Positions 25,622 to 33,554 of a stretch of 41,834 nt of DNA are shown here, one piece after another. Origin of the DNA: Acidithiobacillus montserratensis (GTDB lineage Bacteria; Pseudomonadota; Gammaproteobacteria; Acidithiobacillales; Acidithiobacillaceae); the NCBI RefSeq assembly GCF_018853465.1, contig NZ_JABBOU010000010.1:1-41834 (forward strand). Reading direction: 5' to 3'. Each line of letters opens with the position of its first letter. The first letter of the stretch is position 1. The notes under the pieces were generated by a model that did not search any database, had not been told where the DNA came from, and saw only the letters and a program-made list of their open reading frames with translations. Position numbers and translations under genes: made by a program.

Positions 25622-27376
25622 ATGACCACAGAATCCTCGCCGCAAAAGCGGCATCTGCCCCGCTGGCGGGCCCTGCTGATTTTGTCGGTCATTTTCCTGG
25701 GCTTTGTGCTGGTCCTGTTCCGGGACACGGACTTGCAATGGTGGCAGGATCGTACCCTGCGCGATCAGGGACGGATGCGCTACCTGCAGGATCGTCCTTT
25801 GCCAGCCGATCGGGGCGTGATCTATGCCAGTAATGGTACAGCCCTGGCGGTGAATGTGCCCGCCGTGACCATCTGGACGGACCCGCGCATTTTTGATCAG
25901 CACAAACAGGACTGGGCCAAGGTAGCTGCGGCCCTGCAGATAAGCCCCCAAACTTTGGCGGAACGGGCCCAGTCGGGGGGCTCCGGCTTTGCCTACATTC
26001 TCCGTCAGAGTGAGCCGCAAATAGGCAAGGCCTTGCAGGCTCTGCATGTGCCGGGCATTTATGCGCAGGCCAGCAGCCGGACTTATTATCCTCTGGGTGC
26101 GGTGACCACGCCTTTGCTGGGTCTGGTCCATCTGGATCATCATGGTGCGGCCGGCCTGGAAATGGGCTATGACCAATGGCTTTCAGGCCATGCCGGTACC
26201 GAAAAAGTGCTGGTGGACGGGCAGGGCGAAGTGCTGCGGGTGCTGGGTGCCCGCCATGCGCCAGTACCGGGACATGACCTGCATTTGACCATCAATCCCC
26301 AGATACAATACTGGGCTTATATGACCCTGCTGGCCGCCCAGAAGCATTTTGGCGCCAGCGAAGGCTCTGCTGTGGTCATGAATGTGGACAATGGTCAGAT
26401 TCTGGCCATGGCCAGTGTCCCTTCCTGTAATCCCAATTCCCGCAATGGTTGCGCCAGTCCCGATGATTACGTCAATAACGCCGTGCATCAGGCCTTTGAA
26501 CCGGGTTCGGTCATGAAACCCTTCATGGTGGCTGCCGCCCTGAAAACCGGCAGTATTCAGCCCGATCAAAGCTTCAATGTGTCGCACTGTCTACCGGTGG
26601 GGGGATTTTGTATTCGCGATGATGTGGTGCATCATGAATTGAATGTGGCGCATATTCTCAAATACTCCAGTGACATTGGTGCGGCCAAAATTGCTCTGCG
26701 CACCCCTGCCCGGGCGATTTACGCCATGTATCGGGCGGCTGGTTTCGGGAAAGCGCCGGATTTGGGCTTTGCCGGAGCTACCGGCGGTGTGCTGCCGCAA
26801 CCCCAGACCTGGGACAAGGCCCGTCATGCCACCATTGCCCTGGGTTACGGGGTTTCGGTGACGACTCTGCAGCTCGCTGAGGGATATGCGGCCATTGCCA
26901 ACGGCGGTTACCATGTGCAACCGACCCTGATTGCCGGTCAGCCGGTACACAAACAGCGGATCATGCCAGCCTCTATTGCCGCCCACTTGCGCCACTGGCT
27001 GGAAGGGGTTTGCGCCGCCAATGGTACTGGCATTTTAGCCGCCATTCCCGGTTACGCGGTGGCGGGTAAGACCGGAACAGCCAATATGGCCAACGGCAAG
27101 GACGGTTTTCAGAAAAATAAGACCAATGCCACTTTTGTCGGCTTTGCTCCGGGTTTTGCCCCGAAGCTGGTGATGGCGGTGACTATGCGAGGTAGTACCC
27201 GATACTGGAATTTCGGCGGCGTAGAATCCGCACCGGTATTCCGGGTCACCATGCGCCATGCCCTGCAGGAGCTGAATATTTCGCCACGATGGTGTGGCGG
27301 CAAGGCGTGTGCATCCAAGGATAAAGGCATTACCGCGACCCAGGCGGAAATCTGGGCAGAAGGAGGCGGAAATTGA
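25622..27376 (+). CDS. ftsI: Peptidoglycan transpeptidase, FtsI/PBP2-3 type
   Basis: Class B penicillin-binding protein for septal cross-linking, 584 residues. One N-terminal membrane helix (about 16-34), dimerisation domain from about 58 (DRPLPADRGVIYASNG), transpeptidase domain with active serine in SVMK (296-299), second motif SSD (349-351; usually SxN in FtsI) and KTG (483-485). Unusual are paired cysteines in the periplasmic part: 269/276, 323/330 and 558/563, plus Cys463. It lies outside a division-wall cluster, next to an O-antigen ligase gene, so it may be the main FtsI or a paralogue. Confidence 0.9.
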   Translation: MTTESSPQKRHLPRWRALLILSVIFLGFVLVLFRDTDLQWWQDRTLRDQGRMRYLQDRPLPADRGVIYASNGTALAVNVPAVTIWTDPRIFDQHKQDWAKVAAALQISPQTLAERAQSGGSGFAYILRQSEPQIGKALQALHVPGIYAQASSRTYYPLGAVTTPLLGLVHLDHHGAAGLEMGYDQWLSGHAGTEKVLVDGQGEVLRVLGARHAPVPGHDLHLTINPQIQYWAYMTLLAAQKHFGASEGSAVVMNVDNGQILAMASVPSCNPNSRNGCASPDDYVNNAVHQAFEPGSVMKPFMVAAALKTGSIQPDQSFNVSHCLPVGGFCIRDDVVHHELNVAHILKYSSDIGAAKIALRTPARAIYAMYRAAGFGKAPDLGFAGATGGVLPQPQTWDKARHATIALGYGVSVTTLQLAEGYAAIANGGYHVQPTLIAGQPVHKQRIMPASIAAHLRHWLEGVCAANGTGILAAIPGYAVAGKTGTANMANGKDGFQKNKTNATFVGFAPGFAPKLVMAVTMRGSTRYWNFGGVESAPVFRVTMRHALQELNISPRWCGGKACASKDKGITATQAEIWAEGGGN

Positions 27377-27684
27377 GCCGAACCGATAAATGGGTGGCCA
27401 GCATTCTGACGCTGGGGGTGATGGGATTGTTGCTGGGCGTGCTGGCTTTTGCTGCGGTCTCGCGCATTCCCGTGGCGCATATATATGTGAATGCGGCGGG
27501 TGCTCGATCTATTATTGTCGGTGGACACCGGGCAGTGGCTGCGCCGGATTGGCCGGGGGCCTATCGGGTATCACCCCGTTATACCGACCCCGCCTTCTGG
27601 TCCACGGTCACTCTGTATTTTCGACAAGGCCCGGCGGTGACCATTCCACGTCAGGATATCAAACTCTGGGTGTACCGTGGTTGA
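27373..27684 (+). CDS. Small single-pass membrane protein, unknown
   Basis: 103 residues. TTG start overlaps the ftsI stop (TTGA) with AGGAGG 7 bases upstream. One N-terminal hydrophobic helix (about 8-30), then a basic soluble part likely outside the membrane. No family recognised. Probably co-translated with ftsI. Confidence 0.6.
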   Translation: MSRTDKWVASILTLGVMGLLLGVLAFAAVSRIPVAHIYVNAAGARSIIVGGHRAVAAPDWPGAYRVSPRYTDPAFWSTVTLYFRQGPAVTIPRQDIKLWVYRG

Positions 27685-28003
27685 GTCCGGCCAGATTCCG
27701 CGCATCCTGAAAGCCCTGCTGCAAGGGGCGGTCGCGGTGCTGCTGGTGCTTCTCGCGGTCTTGTTGCTGCTGGCGCTGGATGCCCTGTTGCTGATTCCGG
27801 GGCTGATGCTGGCGTATACGCTGATGGGCATTCCCTGGCACTGGCCGGGAATTCTGCCCGATCCTCTGAATCCTCCGGGACCCTGGATCAGTATGGTGGT
27901 AGGTGTCATTGCTACCCTGGTTCCGGCTCTGCTGGACGGTGTTGTTCTGCATTTTGTTCTGTATCGTAAAAAATCCGGCGATAAGGCATCGGCTTCCTCC
28001 TGA
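27677..28003 (+). CDS. Small membrane protein with two or three helices, unknown
   Basis: 108 residues from a GTG overlapping the previous stop by 8 bases. Hydrophobic segments at about 17-52 and 70-95, with a proline-rich turn GIPWHWPGILPDPLNPPGPW between. Basic C-terminus. Not recognised. Last gene of the run before the base composition changes. Confidence 0.55.
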   Translation: MVESGQIPRILKALLQGAVAVLLVLLAVLLLLALDALLLIPGLMLAYTLMGIPWHWPGILPDPLNPPGPWISMVVGVIATLVPALLDGVVLHFVLYRKKSGDKASASS

Positions 28004-28173
28004 AAAGGATGGGGAGGGGGATAGCTTCAGAAGCGGAAATCCAGCCCAGCCACGCACAAAAACCTCAAGAGCTTGCAATTTATTCTCAGGCGCGCCAGAC
28101 TCTTTCTTGTGCCATAAAGTCATTGTTCTGTTTTGATCACAGGCGTTGCCGTAAAATGCGTGCTGGAGAGCTA

Positions 28174-28530
28174 ATGAATATTCAGAATGAATTGAATAAG
28201 GCTACACTTGATTCCAGATTCGCTGTCTTGACTGACGGCACAATGGTATATAAACCGGTGTTTAGTAAGACGCGCTACATTGTTCCAACGCTGACGGTAA
28301 AAGAGAATATAGAGAAATCTATCGTTTTCACGCAGGAGGTGGGTGCTTCGAGCTTCGCCTTATCTTTACTTTTTGTTTTTATGAATAAATGGTTAGGTTC
28401 TGAGCTTGCTTTTGCAGGGTATTTATTAACAATATTAATTTACCTGGCAATTCTGATGATGATGAACAAAAGGATGGTCAAAGGGCTGCAGCCCTATACC
28501 ACAGATAATCATGCAATAAATGCCCGCTGA
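28174..28530 (+). CDS. Small hypothetical membrane protein
   Basis: 118 residues from the ATG at 28174 (GGAGAG upstream; the reading frame stays open further left without a better start). A polar N-terminal half, then two helices near 68-85 and 87-103 with few charges. AT-rich relative to ftsI. No family recognised. First of several small membrane ORFs in a stretch that looks foreign. Confidence 0.5.
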   Translation: MNIQNELNKATLDSRFAVLTDGTMVYKPVFSKTRYIVPTLTVKENIEKSIVFTQEVGASSFALSLLFVFMNKWLGSELAFAGYLLTILIYLAILMMMNKRMVKGLQPYTTDNHAINAR

Positions 28531-28636
28531 ATAACTTTTTTGCGCAGAATATGTATGGATTATGCTGTATGCTGCCGTAATTTTTGTATGGCCATGATGC
28601 TGACTCTGTAGGTTATCTATTGATCAAGGACGGGCT

Positions 28637-28861
28637 TTGTGTAAAAAACAGATCAGGATCACATCACCCATTGCTGATCGTACGCAGTTTGTGCGCGCAT
28701 TGCGCCTAATCGGTGGTGATTTGGATTTAAAATCAGCGGCCTCGCTTGCGATCTATTTGGATAATCGCTGCAATATTGATGGGGATTATGATCATTACAG
28801 TTGCATTGCAACTTTCTTCCTCGGTATTCCTATCGATGCAGACTGTCAACACAATTTTTAG
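28637..28861 (+). CDS. Small ORF, doubtful, possibly the 5' part of a frameshifted gene
   Basis: 74 codons from TTG with AAGGA 6 bases upstream. It overlaps the next ORF in another frame by more than 100 bases, so only one frame can be mainly coding. The sequence is not recognised. Either this is the true 5' end and a frameshift moves translation into the next frame, or it is noise. Confidence 0.2.
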   Translation: MCKKQIRITSPIADRTQFVRALRLIGGDLDLKSAASLAIYLDNRCNIDGDYDHYSCIATFFLGIPIDADCQHNF

Positions 28862-29027
28862 CTGGTTGATCGTTGCAAACATGATACTACAATTTTGGTT
28901 GCGAAAGCGTGCAGAGAGACGTGCCGATCAGTTTGCCTTAAATCATTGGGACCTGGCTGACGATTATAATCACTGGAAGATTACTCCAACCGTAAAAAGT
29001 ATATTTAAAAAATCGAGTATCTTATGA
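28746..29027 (+). CDS. Small membrane protein, unknown
   Basis: Up to 93 codons (TTG start; internal ATGs at 28779 and 28788 are alternatives with weak ribosome sites). Two hydrophobic segments, then RKRAERRADQFALNHWDLADDYNHWKI, a polar tail. Its TGA overlaps the ATG of the next ORF (ATGA), which supports real translation. Confidence 0.4.
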   Translation: MRSIWIIAAILMGIMIITVALQLSSSVFLSMQTVNTIFSWLIVANMILQFWLRKRAERRADQFALNHWDLADDYNHWKITPTVKSIFKKSSIL

Positions 29028-29167
29028 TCAGACAAATAAGCGGCCCAAAAAGGAATGCTCGTGAAGCTGAGAAAGTACGTCCTCGTATCTGCTCAATAGC
29101 ATGGTTGATGTTCCTGATTGTTGCAACTTCTATTTCCTTTATCACCAACCCGCTGTGGTGTGAATAA
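29024..29167 (+). CDS. 47-residue membrane peptide overlapping the previous ORF
   Basis: Starts at the ATGA overlap. Basic N-terminus (PKRNAREAEKVRPR) and one hydrophobic helix (SIAWLMFLIVATSISFI). It ends shortly before another small ORF with a similar helix in a different frame (29200-29304), so it may be the front half of a broken two-helix protein. Confidence 0.35.
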   Translation: MIRQISGPKRNAREAEKVRPRICSIAWLMFLIVATSISFITNPLWCE

Positions 29168-29199
29168 GCAATCCCTAAATTGATATTCCCCATCTCTTT

Positions 29200-29304
29200 A
29201 TGGCAGTGGGCAGCGCAGCATGTTCACTTGCATATTATCTTGCATATTTTCGATACGTTTTTGCAAATACGAAGGGGTGGGAGTGGGTTAAAAAACGGCA
29301 ATAG
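29200..29304 (+). pseudogene. Possible second half of a broken small membrane protein
   Basis: 34 codons from ATG with one helix (VGSAACSLAYYLAYFRYVF) and a basic end. No ribosome site is evident. It could be the frameshifted continuation of the 47-residue ORF. It stops 20 bases before the IS remnant. Confidence 0.2.
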
Positions 29305-29323
29305 GAAAAATCCCTCTGGCTAG

Positions 29324-30217
29324 CAGCCTGTCGGTTTTAGTTTTGGACGACTACCGATTTTCGCCCTGAGATTTTTGAAATAGCCTTTTTGGGGCTGATT
29401 GGGGTCGTTTTTAGGGTGTTTTTTGCGGTTTTTCTGCATTTTCCTGCCCTACAGACGCAATACGGCCATACGTTTTATGTTCCACGCCAGGTAAACCAGA
29501 CTCCATTCGTCTTGTCATCCACGGCGGCCTGGGCATTGTAGGACTGTTCAAAGCCACCGCCCGAGACCGGCATGATACGGGACTCCTCATCGGTGAGATT
29601 GATCTGATCCTGCGCTTTGGGTGTCGGGTCTGGCGTCTCGGGCACTTTCCCTCGAGGCTTTTTTGACCATCGGCCTCCTGTCTCGCGCGACGCGCCATCT
29701 TCTCGTCGTAAGCCATCTTCTCTTTTTCATAACGGGCTTGCGCCCGTTCGGTTCAGTTTCATTTCCTGGGCCAGTTCCAGCACCTGCACGAACAGGTTTT
29801 GCAGCTCATCCAGGAAACAGCGGCGGAAGGTGGCCAGGGTATCGTGATCCGGATGGGTGCCTGCCGCGAGATAACGGAAGGGGCAACGGAATCATAGGTG
29901 GCCTGTTCCAGCTTGCGGCTGGAGAACACCCCACTGGCGTAACCATAGACCAGAATCGCCAACAGTGTGGATGAGTGGTATGCCTTGCATCCGCGTCCCG
30001 CGTATTGTTTGACCAGCTGCGAGAGGTCCAGTTGCTCAATGACTTCCACAATAAAGCGGGCAAGGTGGCCTTCCGGGAGCCAGTCCTCCCTGGAGGGCGG
30101 CAGGAGATAGTCGGTCTTGCGGTCAGCGTCGAGAAAGTGGACCACAACTTCACTCATCATGTTGAATTATAAATAATTATACGATAATTCCGCACGCATG
30201 GAAAGTCCGACAGGCTG
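29324..30217 (-). mobile_element. Decayed IS1182-like insertion sequence
   Basis: Ends CAGCCTGTCGG (29324-29334) and CCGACAGGCTG (30207-30217) are perfect 11-base inverted repeats. Both are flanked by CTAG (29320-29323 and 30218-30221), consistent with a 4-base target duplication. At 894 bases it is far shorter than an intact IS1182-type element, whose transposase alone needs about 1.4 kb, so it has lost its middle. It cannot move by itself. Confidence 0.85.
29470..30160 (-). pseudogene. IS1182-type transposase, frameshifted and internally deleted
   Basis: The N-terminus is clear: LDADRKTDYLLPPSREDW, LPEGHLARFIVEVIEQLDLS, GYASGVFSSRKLEQATYDSVA. Near 29885 extra bases shift the frame; in the next frame the protein continues as RYLAAGTHPDHDTLATFRR. 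After about 29750 there is a jump to the later region ERAQARYEKEKMAYDEKMARR, then in yet another frame RIMPVSGGGFEQSYNAQAAV. The catalytic middle is missing. Confidence 0.85.
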
Positions 30218-30253
30218 CTAGTCCTGGCAACGACCTGAAACCCGACTTTACTA

Positions 30254-30272
30254 TATGCATGCATTATGCATA
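30254..30272 (+). promoter_or_regulatory. Palindrome at the brnT start, likely BrnA operator
   Basis: TATGCAT-N5-ATGCATA, perfect 7-base arms, directly before the brnT ATG at 30281. BrnTA-type systems repress themselves through the ribbon-helix-helix antitoxin, so this is the natural operator. Position and symmetry only. Confidence 0.5.
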
Positions 30273-30280
30273 ATAAGACC

Positions 30281-30547
30281 ATGACCATCGAGTTTGATCC
30301 TGGCAAGGCACGAGCAAACCAGAAGAAGCATGGCGTGAGCTTTGCTGACGCCGAGCAAGTACTTCGAGACGAAATGGCCGTGACAATGGCAGATCCAGAT
30401 TCAGAAGGTGAGCAGCGTTTTATCACTCTCGGCCTGGATTCACTAGGGCGAGTCTTGGTGGTAGTCCATACCCCGCGCGGCGAGAATACCCGACTGATTT
30501 CAGCCCGCAAGGCAAGCCCAGCAGAAGCGGAGCAATACTATGCGTAA
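30281..30547 (+). CDS. brnT: BrnT family toxin (RelE-like ribonuclease)
   Basis: 88 residues from the ATG at 30281 (an ATG five codons earlier lies inside the palindrome). Family features: FDPGKARANQKKHGVSFADAEQVL at the start (in part KARANQKKHGVSFADAE), then RFITLGLDSLGRVLVVVHT and the C-terminal RLISARKASPAEAEQYY with the conserved basic active-site region. BrnT is an mRNA-cleaving toxin neutralised by BrnA. It overlaps brnA by 8 bases. Confidence 0.93.
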   Translation: MTIEFDPGKARANQKKHGVSFADAEQVLRDEMAVTMADPDSEGEQRFITLGLDSLGRVLVVVHTPRGENTRLISARKASPAEAEQYYA

Positions 30548-30803
30548 GGAATATGACTTCAGAAATGCAAAGCGTGGCCCGGTAGTCCCATCCAAAGGGA
30601 AAACCCGTATCACCATCATGCTCGACAACGAGATCATAGAGGCGTTTCGAGCTCGCGCCGAGGCACAAGGCACAGGCTACCAAACTGCAATCAATGCGGC
30701 GTTAAGGTCTGCTCTGGACAAAGACGATGTGCCGCTTACAGTGCGTACTCTCCGGCAAGTGCTACGGCAAGAGCTTCATGCCGCAGACCACCAGCCACAA
30801 TGA
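30540..30803 (+). CDS. brnA: BrnA family antitoxin
   Basis: 87 residues. The C-terminal half is a ribbon-helix-helix DNA-binding domain (KTRITIMLDNEIIEAFRARAEAQGTGYQTAINAALRSAL; core KTRITIMLDNEIIEAFRA) typical of BrnA. Order toxin first, antitoxin second is the usual brnTA order. It follows the IS remnant, so the pair is part of the accessory stretch. Confidence 0.92.
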   Translation: MRKEYDFRNAKRGPVVPSKGKTRITIMLDNEIIEAFRARAEAQGTGYQTAINAALRSALDKDDVPLTVRTLRQVLRQELHAADHQPQ

Positions 30804-30995
30804 CACATTCTGTCCAACAAGCTGGCGGGAGAAAGTCCACGGTATCATAGGCACAGATAGTGCCAGCGAAGTCGTTAGAGTCTTCGATATCCTCCGGCTG
30901 ATGGAACCATGACATCTACCTTCCGGCAACCTGGCGGTGCTCATAATCCAGCCCTGCGAGGCAAACTACACCAAGGGCAGAGCATCCGTATTGTA

Positions 30996-32861
30996 TCAGC
31001 CCGAGGCCTCAGCACTGGCTGCTGCCTTGGCTTCCAGCAATTCCCAGCGAGTGTAGGCCTGCTGCAGGGCGCTGGTCATCTGTTCTGCCTGAGCTTGTAA
31101 CGCCTTCAGTTTTTCCGGATTCTGATAGGTTTCCGGCAAAGTCAGAGTGGCTGCCAAACGCTCCTGGTCCTGCTCCAGCTTTTCAATCTGCGCCGGTAAC
31201 TGCGCCAATTCCTGGGTTTCCTTGTAACTCAGGGCCGGTTTTTTGCTGTTTTCCCGCTTGCTGGCATTTTTGCCCGATGAACTTTCCACTGTTTTGCTGG
31301 CTGCGCGTTGGATTTCGGTCTGCCAGCGGATCCAGTCCTCATAGCCGCCGGCATTCTGGGTGAGCTGACCCTCTTCGCCGAAAGCAATGACCTGGGTGAC
31401 CACATTATCCAGAAAATCCCGGTCATGAGAGACCAGAAACAGGGTGCCCGTATAATTTTGAAGGCGCTCCTCCAGAACCTCCAGGGTTTCCAGGTCGAGA
31501 TCATTGGTGGGTTCATCCAGAACCAGGATATTGGCAGGGCGGGCAAAAAGGCGAGCCAGTAACAGGCGTGCCCGTTCCCCGCCGGACAATGCCTTGATCA
31601 AGCCTCGGGCACGACTGGGGGGGAACAGAAAATCCTGCAGATATCCCAGCACATGACGGCGTTCGCCATTGATTTCGATAAAATCATTCCCATCGGCAAT
31701 GGCATCCACCACCCGGCTTTCCGGATCGAGGGTGGCGCGCATCTGATCAAAATAGGCGACTTCCTGCTTGGTGCCCCGGCGAATTTTGCCCTCCTGGGGT
31801 TCCAGTTCACCCAGAATCAGACGTAGCAGCGTGGTTTTTCCGGCACCGTTGGGGCCGATGATCCCGACCCGGTCGCCACGTTCGATGCGAGTGGAGAAAT
31901 TCCGGATGATGGGGCGCTGCGCATAATGGAATGACACCTGCTCCAGCTCGGCAATCAGCGCGCCCGAACGCTCGGCGGTACTGATCTGCAAACTCGCCTG
32001 ACCTTGCTGTTGGCGGCGACTGGCGCGCTCTTCGCGCAGACTTTCCAAGCGCCGTAAACGCCCCTGATTGCGCTTGGCGCGAGCCTTCACCCCCTGGCGC
32101 AGCCAGGCCTCCTCCTCCGCCAACTGACCTTCAAGACGATTGTCGGCTGCCGCCTCTGCGGCCAAAACTTCCGCCTTGCGGGCCTGATATTCGCCAAAGC
32201 TTCCTGGAAAGCTGCGTAAAATGCCGCGATCCAGCTCGACAATCCGGGTCGTCAGACGATCCAGAAAGCGCCGGTCGTGGGTGATGAATACCAGTGTCCC
32301 CCGGTAGCGCAGCAGCGACTGCTCCAGAGCAAGAATGGCCGGTAAATCGAGATGATTGGTGGGTTCATCAAAAAAGAGAATATCGGGTTCGGAGACCATG
32401 GCGGCGGCAATGGCCACCCGCTTGCGTAGCCCACCCGAAAGGGCGGAAATCACCCCTTCAGCAGGCAGACCCAGACTATCCCGCAGTGCCTCCGCCTTAT
32501 AGTCGATCTGCCAGACATCATGATGATCTGCCAGGGCGTGGGCCTGGGTATCACCCGCCTCGGCCTGCTGCAGTTGTCGCCAGGCCGGGTGCCCGGACTT
32601 GATGGCAGTGAGCAGGTCGTGTCCGGCCTCCAGTTCGGGTTCCTGCGCCAGATAGGCACGACTCAGGCCCGGAGCTATCCAGAGATTCCCGCCGTCCAGC
32701 GGGTAAAGTCCCGCCAGGGCCTGCAGCAGCGTGGACTTGCCCTCGCCATTACGGCCAATCAAACCAATGCGCTCACCCGCTTCAATATTGAGATCGGCAT
32801 GGTCCAGCAAGGCACGGCCTCCCCACTCTACCTGTCCCGCTTCCAGCCGCAGAATCGCCAT
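30996..32861 (-). CDS. uup: ABC-F family ATPase (Uup-like)
   Basis: 621 residues, two ABC cassettes in one soluble protein with no membrane part. Walker A GRNGEGKST (36-44) and signature LSGGLRKRV; second Walker A GPNGAGKTT and signature LSGGERARL; a charged linker between (RAKRNQGRLRRLESLREERASRR, in part GRLRRLESLREE). A C-terminal coiled coil (about 560-615) is typical of Uup, which binds DNA and ribosomes and affects precise transposon excision. Upstream of its stop lies a 190-base gap with nothing clear. Confidence 0.92.
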   Translation of the reverse strand: MAILRLEAGQVEWGGRALLDHADLNIEAGERIGLIGRNGEGKSTLLQALAGLYPLDGGNLWIAPGLSRAYLAQEPELEAGHDLLTAIKSGHPAWRQLQQAEAGDTQAHALADHHDVWQIDYKAEALRDSLGLPAEGVISALSGGLRKRVAIAAAMVSEPDILFFDEPTNHLDLPAILALEQSLLRYRGTLVFITHDRRFLDRLTTRIVELDRGILRSFPGSFGEYQARKAEVLAAEAAADNRLEGQLAEEEAWLRQGVKARAKRNQGRLRRLESLREERASRRQQQGQASLQISTAERSGALIAELEQVSFHYAQRPIIRNFSTRIERGDRVGIIGPNGAGKTTLLRLILGELEPQEGKIRRGTKQEVAYFDQMRATLDPESRVVDAIADGNDFIEINGERRHVLGYLQDFLFPPSRARGLIKALSGGERARLLLARLFARPANILVLDEPTNDLDLETLEVLEERLQNYTGTLFLVSHDRDFLDNVVTQVIAFGEEGQLTQNAGGYEDWIRWQTEIQRAASKTVESSSGKNASKRENSKKPALSYKETQELAQLPAQIEKLEQDQERLAATLTLPETYQNPEKLKALQAQAEQMTSALQQAYTRWELLEAKAAASAEASG

Positions 32862-33014
32862 TGCCCCGATCTCCCTATGTACACTTTCAGAAAGCAGATA
32901 GGGTACGGGGCGGGGTCAGGTGGTGCAAGTCGCCAGGGTTGGCTGACGGGGTGGAATGATGGGGCGCGGTGGCGTAACGGACAGCCAGCCGGGAACCTGC
33001 TCAGTCAGATGCGC

Positions 33015-33365
33015 CTAGCTCAGCAGACGCAGGGTCAGTGGATAGCGGTAAGATTCGCCACTACTGGCCTTTACTGCAGCAATAATGCAAAAAATCAGAT
33101 TAAAGAGAAAGATCAAGGGAAAGATGAACAGCCCGATGAGCAAGGCGCTGAGAATGCTGGCGGCAATATAGGCCAGCAGGATGGTGATCTGGAAATTCAG
33201 GGCCTCTTTGCTCTCGGAGATGAGCCAGGCGTTTCCAGTGTCTTTCTTGATCAGATACACAATCAATGCCGGAATGAAACCGAATAAAATACCTCCGGCA
33301 TGAGTCAATGCGATGATATTGCGATCTTCCTTGCTGCTGATGGCTACCAGAGTTTCTGCTTCCAT
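33015..33365 (-). CDS. DUF4870/Tic20-like small membrane protein
   Basis: 116 residues from the ATG at 33365 (GGGAG upstream). Pattern typical of DUF4870: N-terminal NIIALTHAGGILFGFIPALIVYL, then SKEALNFQITILLAYI, then a third helix and a short polar end. Three to four helices. Function unknown. The 189 bases to the divergent glycosylase gene hold no clear feature. Confidence 0.85.
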   Translation of the reverse strand: MEAETLVAISSKEDRNIIALTHAGGILFGFIPALIVYLIKKDTGNAWLISESKEALNFQITILLAYIAASILSALLIGLFIFPLIFLFNLIFCIIAAVKASSGESYRYPLTLRLLS

Positions 33366-33554
33366 GGTGACGCTCCCTGTGCGGGTGAATGAATTCAACA
33401 AACGCTTGATAGCGGCTCATACCCTGCTGATATTTTTGCCTCATCATACTGATTATCAAATCCAAATGGAACAGGCAGGCAAGACACGGAGGTGGCCCGG
33501 CAGAGCATGCAGATTCCATTTGCCAGCGCAGCTTGTGACCCTTAGCATAAGCGC

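Noticed and set aside
30804..30995. Possible small gene between brnA and uup
   Set aside because: Open frames are short, lack ribosome sites and overlap in both directions; nothing recognisable.
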